Below, in pieces: positions 1 to 6,075 of a DNA stretch of 8,068 bases (position 1 is the stretch's first letter; every line of letters starts with the position of its first letter). The DNA comes from Bacillota bacterium (GTDB lineage: Bacteria > Bacillota > Sulfobacillia > Symbiobacteriales > Symbiobacteriaceae). Where the stretch lies: positions 1 to 8,068 of the forward strand of contig JAQBPS010000036.1 in assembly GCA_028287415.1 (NCBI GenBank), given 5' to 3'. The notes under the pieces are model-generated. The model ran no database searches. It was not told the DNA's origin and worked only from the letters and a program-made list of their open reading frames with translations. The position numbers were made by a program, and so were the translations under genes.

Positions 1-1222
1 CCTGCTTGTAGGCGGACAGCACCCGGATACGGGCCTCCGGCACGCCGGCGCCCTGCAGCTGGGCCGCAAGCTGCTGCGCCAGTTCCTCACGCAGCGCCAG
101 TGGCTCACTGATGCGCAGGTCGACAGCGACCGGCTGGTCGGGCGTGAGCCGGGGCAGGACCTGGCTGCGCCAGGCCTCCCAGAACCGCTCCACCTCCCAC
201 TTCTGCTCCAGCAGCATGTCGAACAGCACATCCCCCGGGGGCAGCGGCTCCTCCGGCAGGGCGGCGCGGCGGGTGAACAGGCTGGCGTGCAGCCCGTCCA
301 CCAGGCCGGACGCCGCAGCAAGCCGCAGGGCTTCCGCCCGCTCGGTCACGTCGCCGAACACAGTGAGGATACCCTCGCTCCAGGCCAGGTGTCCGTCGAC
401 CCACTCCGCCGCGGCAGGCGCCGCATCCGCGAGCACTACCCGCGGACCGGCGGCCACGCTACCCGCCACCGCGAGCGGGAAGCTGAGCCCGGTCGCCTCG
501 ACCCCGGTCCGGGCCGCCAGCTCACAGAGCCCGTCGACCTCCTCCGGTGTGATGGTTGCCACGTCAATCGCCACCTGCCAGCCGGCCCGGTCGTGCCTGG
601 CCGAGTCACTTGAACCCAGCAGCCCGGCCACGGTGAAGAGCCGGGCCGGACCCGCCAGTGGCAGGTCGCCTGGCGCCTCCGCCGCAAAGGCTGCCGCTGC
701 GGGCGCGCCCAGCAGCGTCGGCTTGTCGGTGGCAACCTGCTCCGCGGGCAGCGGCTCCCCCAGTTCCACATCGACCACGGCGCCATCCCGCAAAATGACG
801 GCCCGCACCGCCCGGCCCCCCGCCACTTCCGTCAGCAGCGGGCCGCCGGGGGCGGTCAGCGGGAAGGTCTCGGCAAGCCAGCGAGCCGCAGCCCAACCAT
901 CCGCCGGGGTGTCGCCCGACACCACCACCCCCGCCGCCGTCAGGGCCACAATGCCGCAGCCCTCCGGTATGGGGACATCCGGACACTCAGGATTCAGAGG
1001 CCCGAAGTAGACTGCGACCGCATCATCATCACCCTCATCCGGGGCCGTGAAACCCGGCGTGAACGCTGCCGACTCCAGGCCGAGGCGGGCCGCCACATCA
1101 ATGGCGCCCGGCGTCCAGCCCACGGAAAACCGCACCCCGAAGCCGTCCGGCAGGCCGTCGCCATCTGCGTCGCGCAGGAGGCCACCTGGCGTAAATAGTT
1201 GCGTCAGACAAAGCAATGTCAT
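1..1222 (-). CDS. Unrecognised protein with N-terminal calcium-loop-like motif, 3' end outside window
   Basis: This is a single open frame of 407 codons from the ATG at 1222-1220 to the window edge, with no stop, so the C-terminus is missing. The start is well supported: AGGAGGGA lies 8 nt upstream, and the stop of the upstream yfkAB remnant (TAG, 1239-1237) falls inside this ribosome binding site, which suggests translational coupling. I do not recognise the family. Residues 18-26 read DADGDGLPD, an Asp/Gly-rich loop of the kind seen in dockerin, EF-hand or thrombospondin type 3 calcium-binding repeats, but only one copy is present. The rest is Ala/Gly/Leu-rich and looks globular, with no signal peptide and no clear membrane segment. 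Long non-coding-looking frames on the opposite strand here are shadows produced by high GC. A secreted or metal-dependent role is possible, but the function is unknown. Confidence 0.75.
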   Translation of the reverse strand, partial: MTLLCLTQLFTPGGLLRDADGDGLPDGFGVRFSVGWTPGAIDVAARLGLESAAFTPGFTAPDEGDDDAVAVYFGPLNPECPDVPIPEGCGIVALTAAGVVVSGDTPADGWAAARWLAETFPLTAPGGPLLTEVAGGRAVRAVILRDGAVVDVELGEPLPAEQVATDKPTLLGAPAAAAFAAEAPGDLPLAGPARLFTVAGLLGSSDSARHDRAGWQVAIDVATITPEEVDGLCELAARTGVEATGLSFPLAVAGSVAAGPRVVLADAAPAAAEWVDGHLAWSEGILTVFGDVTERAEALRLAAASGLVDGLHASLFTRRAALPEEPLPPGDVLFDMLLEQKWEVERFWEAWRSQVLPRLTPDQPVAVDLRISEPLALREELAQQLAAQLQGAGVPEARIRVLSAYKQ

Positions 1223-1236
1223 GTGCTGCGTCCCTC

Positions 1237-1922
1237 CTATACCCGAACGTTCGACGGGCTGCTACTCGCTCCCTCTGGCAGAATCGCTTTGCGAGTGCGG
1301 AAGTCGACCCCCGCGTGGTACATGTGGGCGACGATCAGGTTCGGACCGGTACAGCCCACCTCCGGGGAGTAGCAGTTGTAGGGGACAAACACCGGATGCT
1401 GCTGCCAGCGCTCAAAAACGTCCGCCAGTCGGTCCGTACTGATATTTCCCAGCGTGGGAATATCAGCAAAATCAGTGACGAACAGGTCGCCGGTAAAGCT
1501 ATTAATGTTGACCCGATTCCGTCCGTCCGGGTCGTTGCGAATCGAGAAATCGGCAGATCGGTGGCCAGTCGACCGGGTACAGCGGGTGGACCTCATGCCG
1601 CCGGCAGCCCAGTTCGGCAATGAATCGGTTCAAGGCGGCCAGGTGGGGCGCCGTCTCCCGGTTGAGCATCGACTCGGCGGAAGTCCGCCACCCCGGTGTA
1701 GTTCCAGGAGATGTGCATCACGTCTACATACGGGGCGATTCGCTCGGGGATGCGCTCGGGTTCGCGGAGTGTCAGGGTTTCGCCCACAGCGCAGTGAACG
1801 CAGCGCATATTGCAGCGGTTGGTCACGGTGATCTCTACGCTGGTAAGGGCGTGCCGTCCCTGTCGCCGGGTCGTTTCCGGCTCCCAGCGGTCATGCTCCG
1901 GCGTGAGCTTCGGATCAGTCAT
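1237..1922 (-). pseudogene. yfkAB: Radical SAM protein of the YfkAB type, broken by internal deletions
   Basis: The reading starts at the ATG 1922-1920 with TPEHDRW and then the radical SAM cluster motif CNMRCVHC (C37, C41, C44), as in YfkAB. Residues up to about 60 (PERIPE) then jump directly to RIAPYVDVMHISWNY, so the segment carrying the GGE-type SAM-binding motif is missing. After GVADF the match continues in a second frame (SAESMLNRETAPHL, RRHEVHPLYPVDW, about 1680-1565), and then in a third frame from about 1550 (IRNDPDGRNRVNINSFTGD, PTLGNISTDRL) to the TAG at 1239-1237. From memory of the family (about 370-380 aa) roughly 150 residues are lost at three junctions near 1745, 1680 and 1560. 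The C-terminal family motif CxCxxxxC reads CYSPEVGC, so its middle Cys is Ser (codon 1366-1368). The gene cannot make an active radical SAM enzyme. No convincing ribosome binding site precedes the ATG. An assembly error is the main alternative. Confidence 0.85.
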
Positions 1923-2013
1923 GCGTGCCAAACGCGATCTTCCCCTTGAAATAGAAATGGAGACGGCCCTTACGGTCCGTCTCATGGATGATATGTGCTT
2001 GTCCGTCAGGACA
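1915..2013 (-). other. Short coding-like remnant between the selenoprotein and yfkAB genes
   Basis: In one minus-strand frame the 33 codons after the selenoprotein gene read like real protein, including HIIHETDRKGRLHFYFKG and ending IAFGTHD with a TGA at 1917-1915, 8 nt inside the start of yfkAB. No ATG, GTG or TTG with a ribosome binding site opens this frame close by; upstream it runs as an out-of-frame shadow through the selenoprotein gene. It may be the tail of a gene whose front was deleted, or chance. I do not recognise the sequence. Confidence 0.3.
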
Positions 2014-2362
2014 GGAGTGCCTCCAGGCGCTTCTGATCGTAACCCACGACGATTTCTTCCCCGGCGATGATGATCGGGCGCCGCCACAGGCCCGGCTCCT
2101 CCGCCAGGAGATGGACCAGTTCCTCGTCGCCCAGTTCCTTTTCCGCCAACCCGAGCTCCTTGTAGCGCCGGCTCCGTTTGGAGAGCAGATCGCGAGCGCC
2201 GCCCGGGAGCTTGCCGGCGATGGCCCGCACCTCATCGACGGTCGGCTTCTGCTTGAAATACTGCCGCTCATTTACCACTACGTCTGTCGACCCAAGCAAC
2301 TGCTTGGCCTTCACGCAGGAGCTTCAAGTCGGGTATGTGTAGAATGTGACGGACTTTGCCAT
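2006..2362 (-). CDS. ArsC/Spx-fold selenoprotein (UxxC), TGA at codon 13 read as selenocysteine
   Basis: The gene starts at the ATG 2362-2360, with GGAGGTG 8 nt upstream, and encodes 118 residues, the normal size for the arsenate reductase/Spx thioredoxin-fold family. The N-terminus reads MAKSVTFYTYPT-TGA-SSCVKAKQLL: the beta strand, redox loop and helix of the family, with the TGA (2326-2324) at the first position of the CxxC motif, giving U13-S-S-C16. The C-terminal part has the family hallmark LWRRPIIIAGEEIVVGY (residues 92-108). A SECIS-like hairpin follows the TGA. Conventional calling would start at the GTG at 2314 (codon 17), removing the redox motif. Family knowledge: these proteins are thiol reductases or thiol-dependent regulators; the true substrate here is unknown and arsenate should not be assumed. 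It lies 59 nt after an alpha/beta hydrolase gene and 83 nt before the yfkAB remnant. The alternative is a Cys-to-stop nonsense mutation. Selenocysteine machinery genes are not in the window. Confidence 0.8.
2278..2318 (-). promoter_or_regulatory. Putative bacterial SECIS element
   Basis: Downstream of the TGA (2326-2324) the minus strand carries CCAAGC-AGTT-GCTTGG (2307-2292), a perfect 6-bp stem with a four-base loop whose second base is G, 24 nt after the TGA. Bacterial SECIS elements lie within the coding region just after the UGA, with a G among the first two loop bases roughly 16-37 nt downstream, so this fits. An outer stem CTGCGT/ACGTAG (2318-2313 with 2283-2278, one G-U pair) can extend it, with internal loops of 5 and 8 nt. 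Its role would be to bind SelB with selenocysteyl-tRNA at the UGA. Confidence 0.7.
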
Positions 2363-2421
2363 GATCGCAGCACCTCCATGCGGAAGGATTTCCACGTTGG
2401 GGCCCGGCAATCCTGCCCGGA

Positions 2422-3312
2422 TCAGAACCGGCGGTAGCCGCCCTGGAGCGGGATGCCCGGTGCGATCGGCAACGCCAGCCGCAGCTCATGCAGAAAACCC
2501 GCGACCGCCCCGTTGAAGCTGGCAGGCTGCTCGAGCATAGACAGGCATCCCGCACCCGGCAGGGTCACGACCCGGGCACCCGCCGTCTCAGCGGCAAGGG
2601 TGGCTGTGGCGGCAGGCGTGGCGATGGGGTCTTCCGCCCCGGCCACCAGCAGCACCGGGACCGTCAGCAGCCGCAGCATCCGGACAAGCGGGTATCGGTG
2701 TACGGCCTCCAGGTCACCGAAGCGGACGATCGGGCTGGTCAGCCGCCAGCGCTGGAGCCGCTCCTTCAGCAGCCGGCGGGAGGCGCCGTCCCCGAAGAGC
2801 CCGGTCACGAACTCCTCGGTCGCCTCGCCCTGGCCGGCTGCGCTGCGGCAGTCGCTACTGGCCCGGCCGCCCTCGACGATGCCGGCCAGCACCAGCCCTG
2901 TCACCCGCTCCGGGGCGTGCAAGGCGAGGTCAACGGCGATGGCGGCGCCCAGACAGACGCCCGCGATCACTACCGGCCATCGGATCGCGAGGGCGTCGAG
3001 CGATGCGAGCACAGCCCGGCGGTACTCGCTAATTTCAACGTGGCCCCGCCCCTCGGACTGGCCATGTCCGGGCAGGTCCGGCACCAGGCAGCGGGCGCCG
3101 CCCGCGAGCCCCTCCAGCTGCGCCTGCCACGTGGCCGAAGCGCCGCCGGACTCGTGCAAGCATAGGATCGTCGGCCCCTCTTCGGGGCTGCCGGACGCCC
3201 GATAGTAAACGCTCTCGCCCAGGACCTGCACGGACCCGGCTGTGAGCGTGTCAGCTGCATTGGGACGTCGCGAAGTCCGCCGCGATTTAGCGACTGGATA
3301 GACAGGCCCCAT
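2422..3312 (-). CDS. Alpha/beta hydrolase with Cys nucleophile position and no canonical catalytic His
   Basis: This encodes 296 residues of the alpha/beta hydrolase fold: oxyanion region LCLHESGGAS (50-59), DLPGHGQSEG (79-88), nucleophile elbow GVCLGAA (118-124), a helical cap (about 150-210), the acid-bearing loop AGAEDPI (224-230, probable acid Asp228) and the C-terminal loop GAGCLSMLEQP (253-263). In this family the elbow is usually GxSxG and the last loop GAGH. Here the nucleophile is Cys120 (TGT) and the histidine position is Cys256 (TGC). Cys nucleophiles occur in dienelactone hydrolase relatives, but loss of the His is unusual, so activity is uncertain. The ATG at 3312 has GGGAG about 9 nt upstream; the first 27 or so residues are basic and may not belong to the core, so a later start is possible. 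It follows the dehydrogenase gene by 44 nt, probably in the same transcript. The substrate is unknown. Confidence 0.85.
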   Translation of the reverse strand: MGPVYPVAKSRRTSRRPNAADTLTAGSVQVLGESVYYRASGSPEEGPTILCLHESGGASATWQAQLEGLAGGARCLVPDLPGHGQSEGRGHVEISEYRRAVLASLDALAIRWPVVIAGVCLGAAIAVDLALHAPERVTGLVLAGIVEGGRASSDCRSAAGQGEATEEFVTGLFGDGASRRLLKERLQRWRLTSPIVRFGDLEAVHRYPLVRMLRLLTVPVLLVAGAEDPIATPAATATLAAETAGARVVTLPGAGCLSMLEQPASFNGAVAGFLHELRLALPIAPGIPLQGGYRRF

Positions 3313-3356
3313 GACAACGCTCCCGTCTGCGAATACCCGTTGTCGTCCCTGCCCCG

Positions 3357-4220
3357 CTATGCCTCCGGGTAATCCCCGCGGAAGCCCTTGCCCGCTTTGC
3401 GCCCAAAGCGGCCCGCCCGGATCATCTGCTTGATCAGCTGGGGCGGCGCGTATTGCGGGTCACGGAATTCGCTGTAGAAGTACTCCATCACGTTGTAGCA
3501 GACATCGACCCCGGTGAAATCGAGGAGCGTGAAGGGACCCATCGGGTGATTCAACCCCATCGTGATCGCGGTGTCGACCTCCTCCGGGGTGGCAATGCCC
3601 TCCTCGACCACGCGGATTGCCTCGACCATCATCGGCATCAGGATGCGATTGACGACGAAGCCGGGCGTATCCTTGCGGACTCGGACCGGCGTCTTGCCCA
3701 TGCGGGTGGCAACGTCGATCGCGGTCTGGACAGCCGCCTCGCCCGACTGGTAACCGTGGATCACTTCGACCAGGCGCATCACCTGGGCCGGGTTGAAGAA
3801 GTGCATGCCCACCACATCAGCAGGGCGGCCGGTGGCGGCTGCGATTTCCGTGATCGACATCGATGAAGTGTTGGTGGCAAGGACCACGCCGGAACGGCAG
3901 ATGCGGTCCAGCGCTGCGAACAGCTCTTTCTTGAGGGCGAGGTCCTCGAAGACCGCTTCGATGACGAAGTCTGCCTGGGCAAATGCGTCCATCTCGGTCG
4001 TGGCTGTGATGCGCTCCAGGGTGGCGGTCCGGTCTGCTTCGGTCAGCTTGTCCTTGGCGATCGCCTTCCGCATCAGGACATCCATTCTGGCTACTGCCTG
4101 TTCGACCCGCGCCTGTTCGAGGTCGCGCAGGATCACGCGGAAACCGGACTGGGCCGCCACGTGTGCGATTCCTGTCCCCATGGCCCCGGCGCCGCAGACT
4201 CCGATTGTGCGAATATCCAT
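3357..4220 (-). CDS. hbd: 3-hydroxybutyryl-CoA dehydrogenase
   Basis: This encodes a 287-aa NAD(P)-dependent enzyme that interconverts 3-hydroxybutyryl-CoA (or another short 3-hydroxyacyl-CoA) and acetoacetyl-CoA in butyrate formation, beta-oxidation or polyhydroxybutyrate-type routes; it is cytosolic. The Rossmann motif GAGAMGTGIAHVAAQSG spans residues 10-26. The catalytic region shows NTSSMSI (117-123), GMHFFNP (138-144, catalytic His140), LVEVI (150-154, Glu152) and PGFVVNRI (186-193, Asn191), followed by the C-terminal dimerisation domain with LNHPMGPFTLLDFTG (223-237). Length and motifs are those of the single-domain Hbd family. The start at 4220 is chosen because GGGGAG lies 6-7 nt upstream and the Rossmann strand begins at residue 3; an in-frame extension to 4310 lacks a binding site and has no family match. 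It is the first gene of a run continuing into the hydrolase and selenoprotein genes. Confidence 0.95.
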   Translation of the reverse strand: MDIRTIGVCGAGAMGTGIAHVAAQSGFRVILRDLEQARVEQAVARMDVLMRKAIAKDKLTEADRTATLERITATTEMDAFAQADFVIEAVFEDLALKKELFAALDRICRSGVVLATNTSSMSITEIAAATGRPADVVGMHFFNPAQVMRLVEVIHGYQSGEAAVQTAIDVATRMGKTPVRVRKDTPGFVVNRILMPMMVEAIRVVEEGIATPEEVDTAITMGLNHPMGPFTLLDFTGVDVCYNVMEYFYSEFRDPQYAPPQLIKQMIRAGRFGRKAGKGFRGDYPEA

Positions 4221-4239
4221 CTGACACTCCCCGTTCCAC

Positions 4240-4260
4240 CATTGCTTCAGTATTGCAATG
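4240..4260. promoter_or_regulatory. Dyad CATTGC-N9-GCAATG upstream of hbd, possible operator
   Basis: A perfect 6-bp inverted repeat with a 9-nt spacer lies 20 nt upstream of the hbd start, just before its ribosome binding site. The size and spacing fit a dimeric repressor site or a small 5'-UTR hairpin. No regulator gene is visible in the window and I do not recognise the motif. Confidence 0.3.
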
Positions 4261-4338
4261 ATAGAATCGCTGGAATGTTGGTGCCACCCCCAAACAGTGT
4301 TCGGTGCCAAAGTCCGTCAATTGTGGGCACGCACGTAC

Positions 4339-4543
4339 CCCGGTTGGATAATGGCACCCCCGTCGTTGCGCATGATACTCCGCTACAGGCAGTAAGCGGT
4401 GCCCTTGAGCAGCGCCGTTTTCGGAACCGTTCTTCGAGGGACCGGCTTAAAGGGACGCACCGCCGAAAACGGCGAGATGGGTAGCTAACTGCCTGTACGC
4501 TCCGTCTCATGATGCACTCCGAGGGTGCCATTGCCCAACCGGG
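4339..4543. repeat. 205-nt imperfect inverted repeat, MITE-like or structured RNA
   Basis: The stretch 4221-4559 holds no gene. Most of it is one large inverted repeat. The left arm (4339-4424) and the reverse complement of the right arm (4463-4543) share, in order, CCCGGTTGG, AATGGCACCC, CATGA, TACAGGCAGT (perfect; 4384-4393 with 4488-4497), AGC and CGCCGTTTTCGG (perfect 12 nt; 4413-4424 with 4463-4474), around a 38-nt centre. The arms have diverged between these blocks. It encodes no protein I can support. Possibilities are a miniature inverted-repeat element, a worn insertion sequence remnant, or a structured RNA in the leader of hbd. I see no obvious target-site duplication. It lies directly after the stop of the exporter gene and could also end its transcript, although there is no T-run. 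Confidence 0.7.
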
Positions 4544-4559
4544 CGAGCACTCATTGCGA

Positions 4560-4970
4560 CTATTGGCGCCGCCGCATGATTGCGGGCGGCAGGGCCAACC
4601 CGGCGGCTAAGGCACCCGCGTAAAAAGCCGCGCGGGTCAGCATCTGGCTGGCGGCGACCATCTCTTCGCGGGCGAGGAATAGCATGCCGCTGTAAGCCAT
4701 GAGGCCTGGGACCAGGGGGAATAAACCCGGCACGATGAACATGGTTGTGGGCTCACGCAGTTTGCGTGCAAACAGTTCGCCCGCTATGCCGACTAGCAGT
4801 GCGCCGACGAACGCACTGAGCATGGGGGACGCGCCGAACAGCACGGTGAAGCCGTGGTAGCCGAGCCACCCCAGTACTCCAGCGAGCCCGGCGGCGGGGA
4901 TGGCACGCAGCGGCATTCGGAATGAGACAGCGATGGCGGCTGAGCCGAGGAACGCGAAGAAATAGGTCAT
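4560..4970 (-). CDS. Threonine/serine exporter family, small membrane subunit (YjjB/DUF3815-like)
   Basis: This encodes a 136-aa hydrophobic protein, the smaller half of a split ThrE-type exporter; in other bacteria the two halves form one polypeptide or a pair such as YjjP/YjjB. About four to five membrane segments are visible (around residues 2-16, 22-46, 48-66, 76-99 and 112-131). The motif PTTMFIVPGLFPLVPG (74-89) is typical of this half. The ATG (4970-4968) overlaps the TGA of the upstream partner (ATGA), so translation is coupled, and a GGGAGGGG tract lies 10 nt upstream. The pair is expected to export small molecules such as threonine, serine or organic acids across the cytoplasmic membrane; the substrate cannot be read from the sequence. 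Confidence 0.88.
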   Translation of the reverse strand: MTYFFAFLGSAAIAVSFRMPLRAIPAAGLAGVLGWLGYHGFTVLFGASPMLSAFVGALLVGIAGELFARKLREPTTMFIVPGLFPLVPGLMAYSGMLFLAREEMVAASQMLTRAAFYAGALAAGLALPPAIMRRRQ

Positions 4971-5728
4971 AGCAGTTGCACCCCTCCCGCCATATAGAGA
5001 GCGGTCGCGACGCCGCCGGCGAGGGCGGCGGCCTGCATGGCCGCCTCCAGGGCACGGGCGCCCGAACTGACCAGGTCGCCGGCCATCGCATCCCGGACGG
5101 CCGCGGTAAAGGCGGTGCCGGGGAGCAGTACCATAATCCCGCCGGCCACGACTGGCGCCATGCGGGCACCGAGCCACCGGTGGAGCAGGAAGGCGCAGCC
5201 GACGGCGACAGCGCCTGCGAGGTAGTCGCCCAGTGCATCCGGCAGGCGGCACGTCCGGTTGAGTCGGCCCACCCCCTGGACTACGATATTGGCGAGCAGT
5301 GCGGCGCCAAACTCATGCGGCAGGCCGCCAACCAGCATCGTGCAGGCTGCGGCGGAGACAGCCCTGAACAAGGGCTCAGTCCAGGTGGGCACCGGCCCGG
5401 GCTGCTCTTCAATCTCACGGATGCGTGCCAGGGCTTCGCCTGGCTCCAAATGGCGGCTCGCGATCTGCCGGGACAGCCCGTTGACCGCGCTGACCCGGTC
5501 CAGGGCGACGATCCGCCGCGCCACCCGCTTGACGACGGTCACGTGCGTGTCGCCGCCGAGGCTGATGAAGAGCCCGGTGGGCGTGGCGTAGATCTCCACG
5601 TCGCTGATGCCGTAGGCCCGGGCGATGCGGGCCACGGTATCCTCAACCCGGGCGACGTCGGCGCCGCAGCGAAGGAGCAGCTCCCCGGCCGCGGCTCCTA
5701 CCCGGAGGACTTCATGTGGATCGGCCAA
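4967..5728 (-). CDS. Threonine/serine exporter family, large subunit (YjjP/DUF1212-like)
   Basis: This encodes the larger half of the split ThrE-type exporter. The cytosolic N-terminal domain (about 1-115) has the family pattern AGELLLRCGADVARVEDT (14-31) and YATPTGLFISL (47-57). Membrane segments follow around residues 120-136, 140-155, 168-184, 190-205 and 225-248, with the conserved GGIMVLLPGTAFTAAVRD (196-213). I choose the TTG at 5728-5726 as start because GGAGG (5741-5737) lies exactly 8 nt upstream and the family begins only a few residues before the AG-LLL motif, giving 253 aa. The in-frame ATG at 5755 (262 aa) has no ribosome binding site. Its stop overlaps the start of the small subunit by 4 nt. 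Confidence 0.9.
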   Translation of the reverse strand: MADPHEVLRVGAAAGELLLRCGADVARVEDTVARIARAYGISDVEIYATPTGLFISLGGDTHVTVVKRVARRIVALDRVSAVNGLSRQIASRHLEPGEALARIREIEEQPGPVPTWTEPLFRAVSAAACTMLVGGLPHEFGAALLANIVVQGVGRLNRTCRLPDALGDYLAGAVAVGCAFLLHRWLGARMAPVVAGGIMVLLPGTAFTAAVRDAMAGDLVSSGARALEAAMQAAALAGGVATALYMAGGVQLL

Positions 5729-5763
5729 CTGAGCTCCCTCCTTTAGCGCGGGCATTCATTTTG

Positions 5764-5868
5764 CCGCAGATTTCGCGTATTGCGCAGATTCCGGCACGAG
5801 ACATGCGACAGCGAGGCCATGGCATAAATTTTATGTGTTCGAATCTGCGTAATCTGCGAAATCTGCGG
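5764..5868. repeat. Paired inverted repeat, CCGCAGATTTC type
   Basis: Two 28-nt arms (5764-5791 and 5841-5868) are inverted copies of each other with about four mismatches, separated by 49 nt of AT-richer sequence. Each arm is itself built of degenerate units of about 9-10 nt (GCAGATTnC, or AATCTGCG on the other strand). This is a dispersed intergenic repeat type of the 'ATCTGCG/ATCCGTG' sort seen in many bacterial genomes. It ends 36 nt before the exporter start at 5728, so it lies in that gene's leader. No protein is encoded. Confidence 0.75.
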
Positions 5869-5924
5869 CTATAAATATCTCAACCTACCGCAGGCAAACG
5901 TCTACTAGTATACCAAACAGCAAA

Positions 5925-5987
5925 GGGCCTGTGGCGCTGGTTCAAAGCATCCCCTCGTCGCAGGGATGCCAACCAGCCCACAGGCCC
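5925..5987. terminator. Near-perfect 63-nt hairpin, possible terminator
   Basis: GGGCCTGTGG, GCTGGTT and GCATCCC on the left are matched in order by GGGATGC, AACCAGC and CCACAGGCCC on the right, giving 24 paired bases with two small interior irregularities and a 9-nt loop. Read on the minus strand it lies downstream of the MBL-fold hydrolase gene (stop at 6207) and is followed by TTTGCTGTTT, a weak T-rich tail. It could end the fadF-like/MBL transcript, but the tail is poor, so it may instead be an independent palindromic element. Confidence 0.5.
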
Positions 5988-6017
5988 ACTGAATACGACC
6001 TTATCGTTCACGAGCAA

Positions 6018-6053
6018 ATATGGCCACGAATTTCATCGCCTGGGCTGGCGATG
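6018..6053. repeat. Solo degenerate repeat end with small hairpin
   Basis: ATATGGCCACGAATTTC (6019-6035) is a diverged copy of ATATGGCCACGGATTCC at 6071-6087, the left end of the neighbouring paired repeat. It runs into a 7-bp hairpin, CATCGCC-N6-GGCGATG (6034-6053). It looks like the remains of an older copy whose other arm is gone. Confidence 0.45.
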
Positions 6054-6075
6054 TAGTGCGCGGGCACTTTATATG

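Noticed and set aside
111..1010. Long 299-codon open frame on the plus strand
   Set aside because: Its product is Ser/Arg/Pro/Ala-rich with no family resemblance, and it lies antisense to the continuous 407-codon gene that has a strong ribosome binding site. It is a shadow caused by high GC.
2006..2314. Start of the ArsC-like protein at the GTG of codon 17
   Set aside because: It would begin in the middle of the first helix, removing the first beta strand and the redox motif, and it has no ribosome binding site; the ATG at 2362 has a strong one.
2453..3205. Long plus-strand frames opposite the alpha/beta hydrolase
   Set aside because: Low-complexity Arg/Ser/Ala-rich translations antisense to a gene with clear hydrolase motifs.
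4221..4310. N-terminal extension of the Hbd frame to 4310
   Set aside because: The extension lacks a ribosome binding site and family similarity, and the Rossmann strand starts right after the Met at 4220.
4221..4330. Sigma-54-like TGGCAC motifs and a TTGACG -35-like hexamer upstream of hbd
   Set aside because: No GC at the required 10-nt spacing after the GG of TGGCAC, and no acceptable -10 hexamer 16-18 nt after TTGACG.
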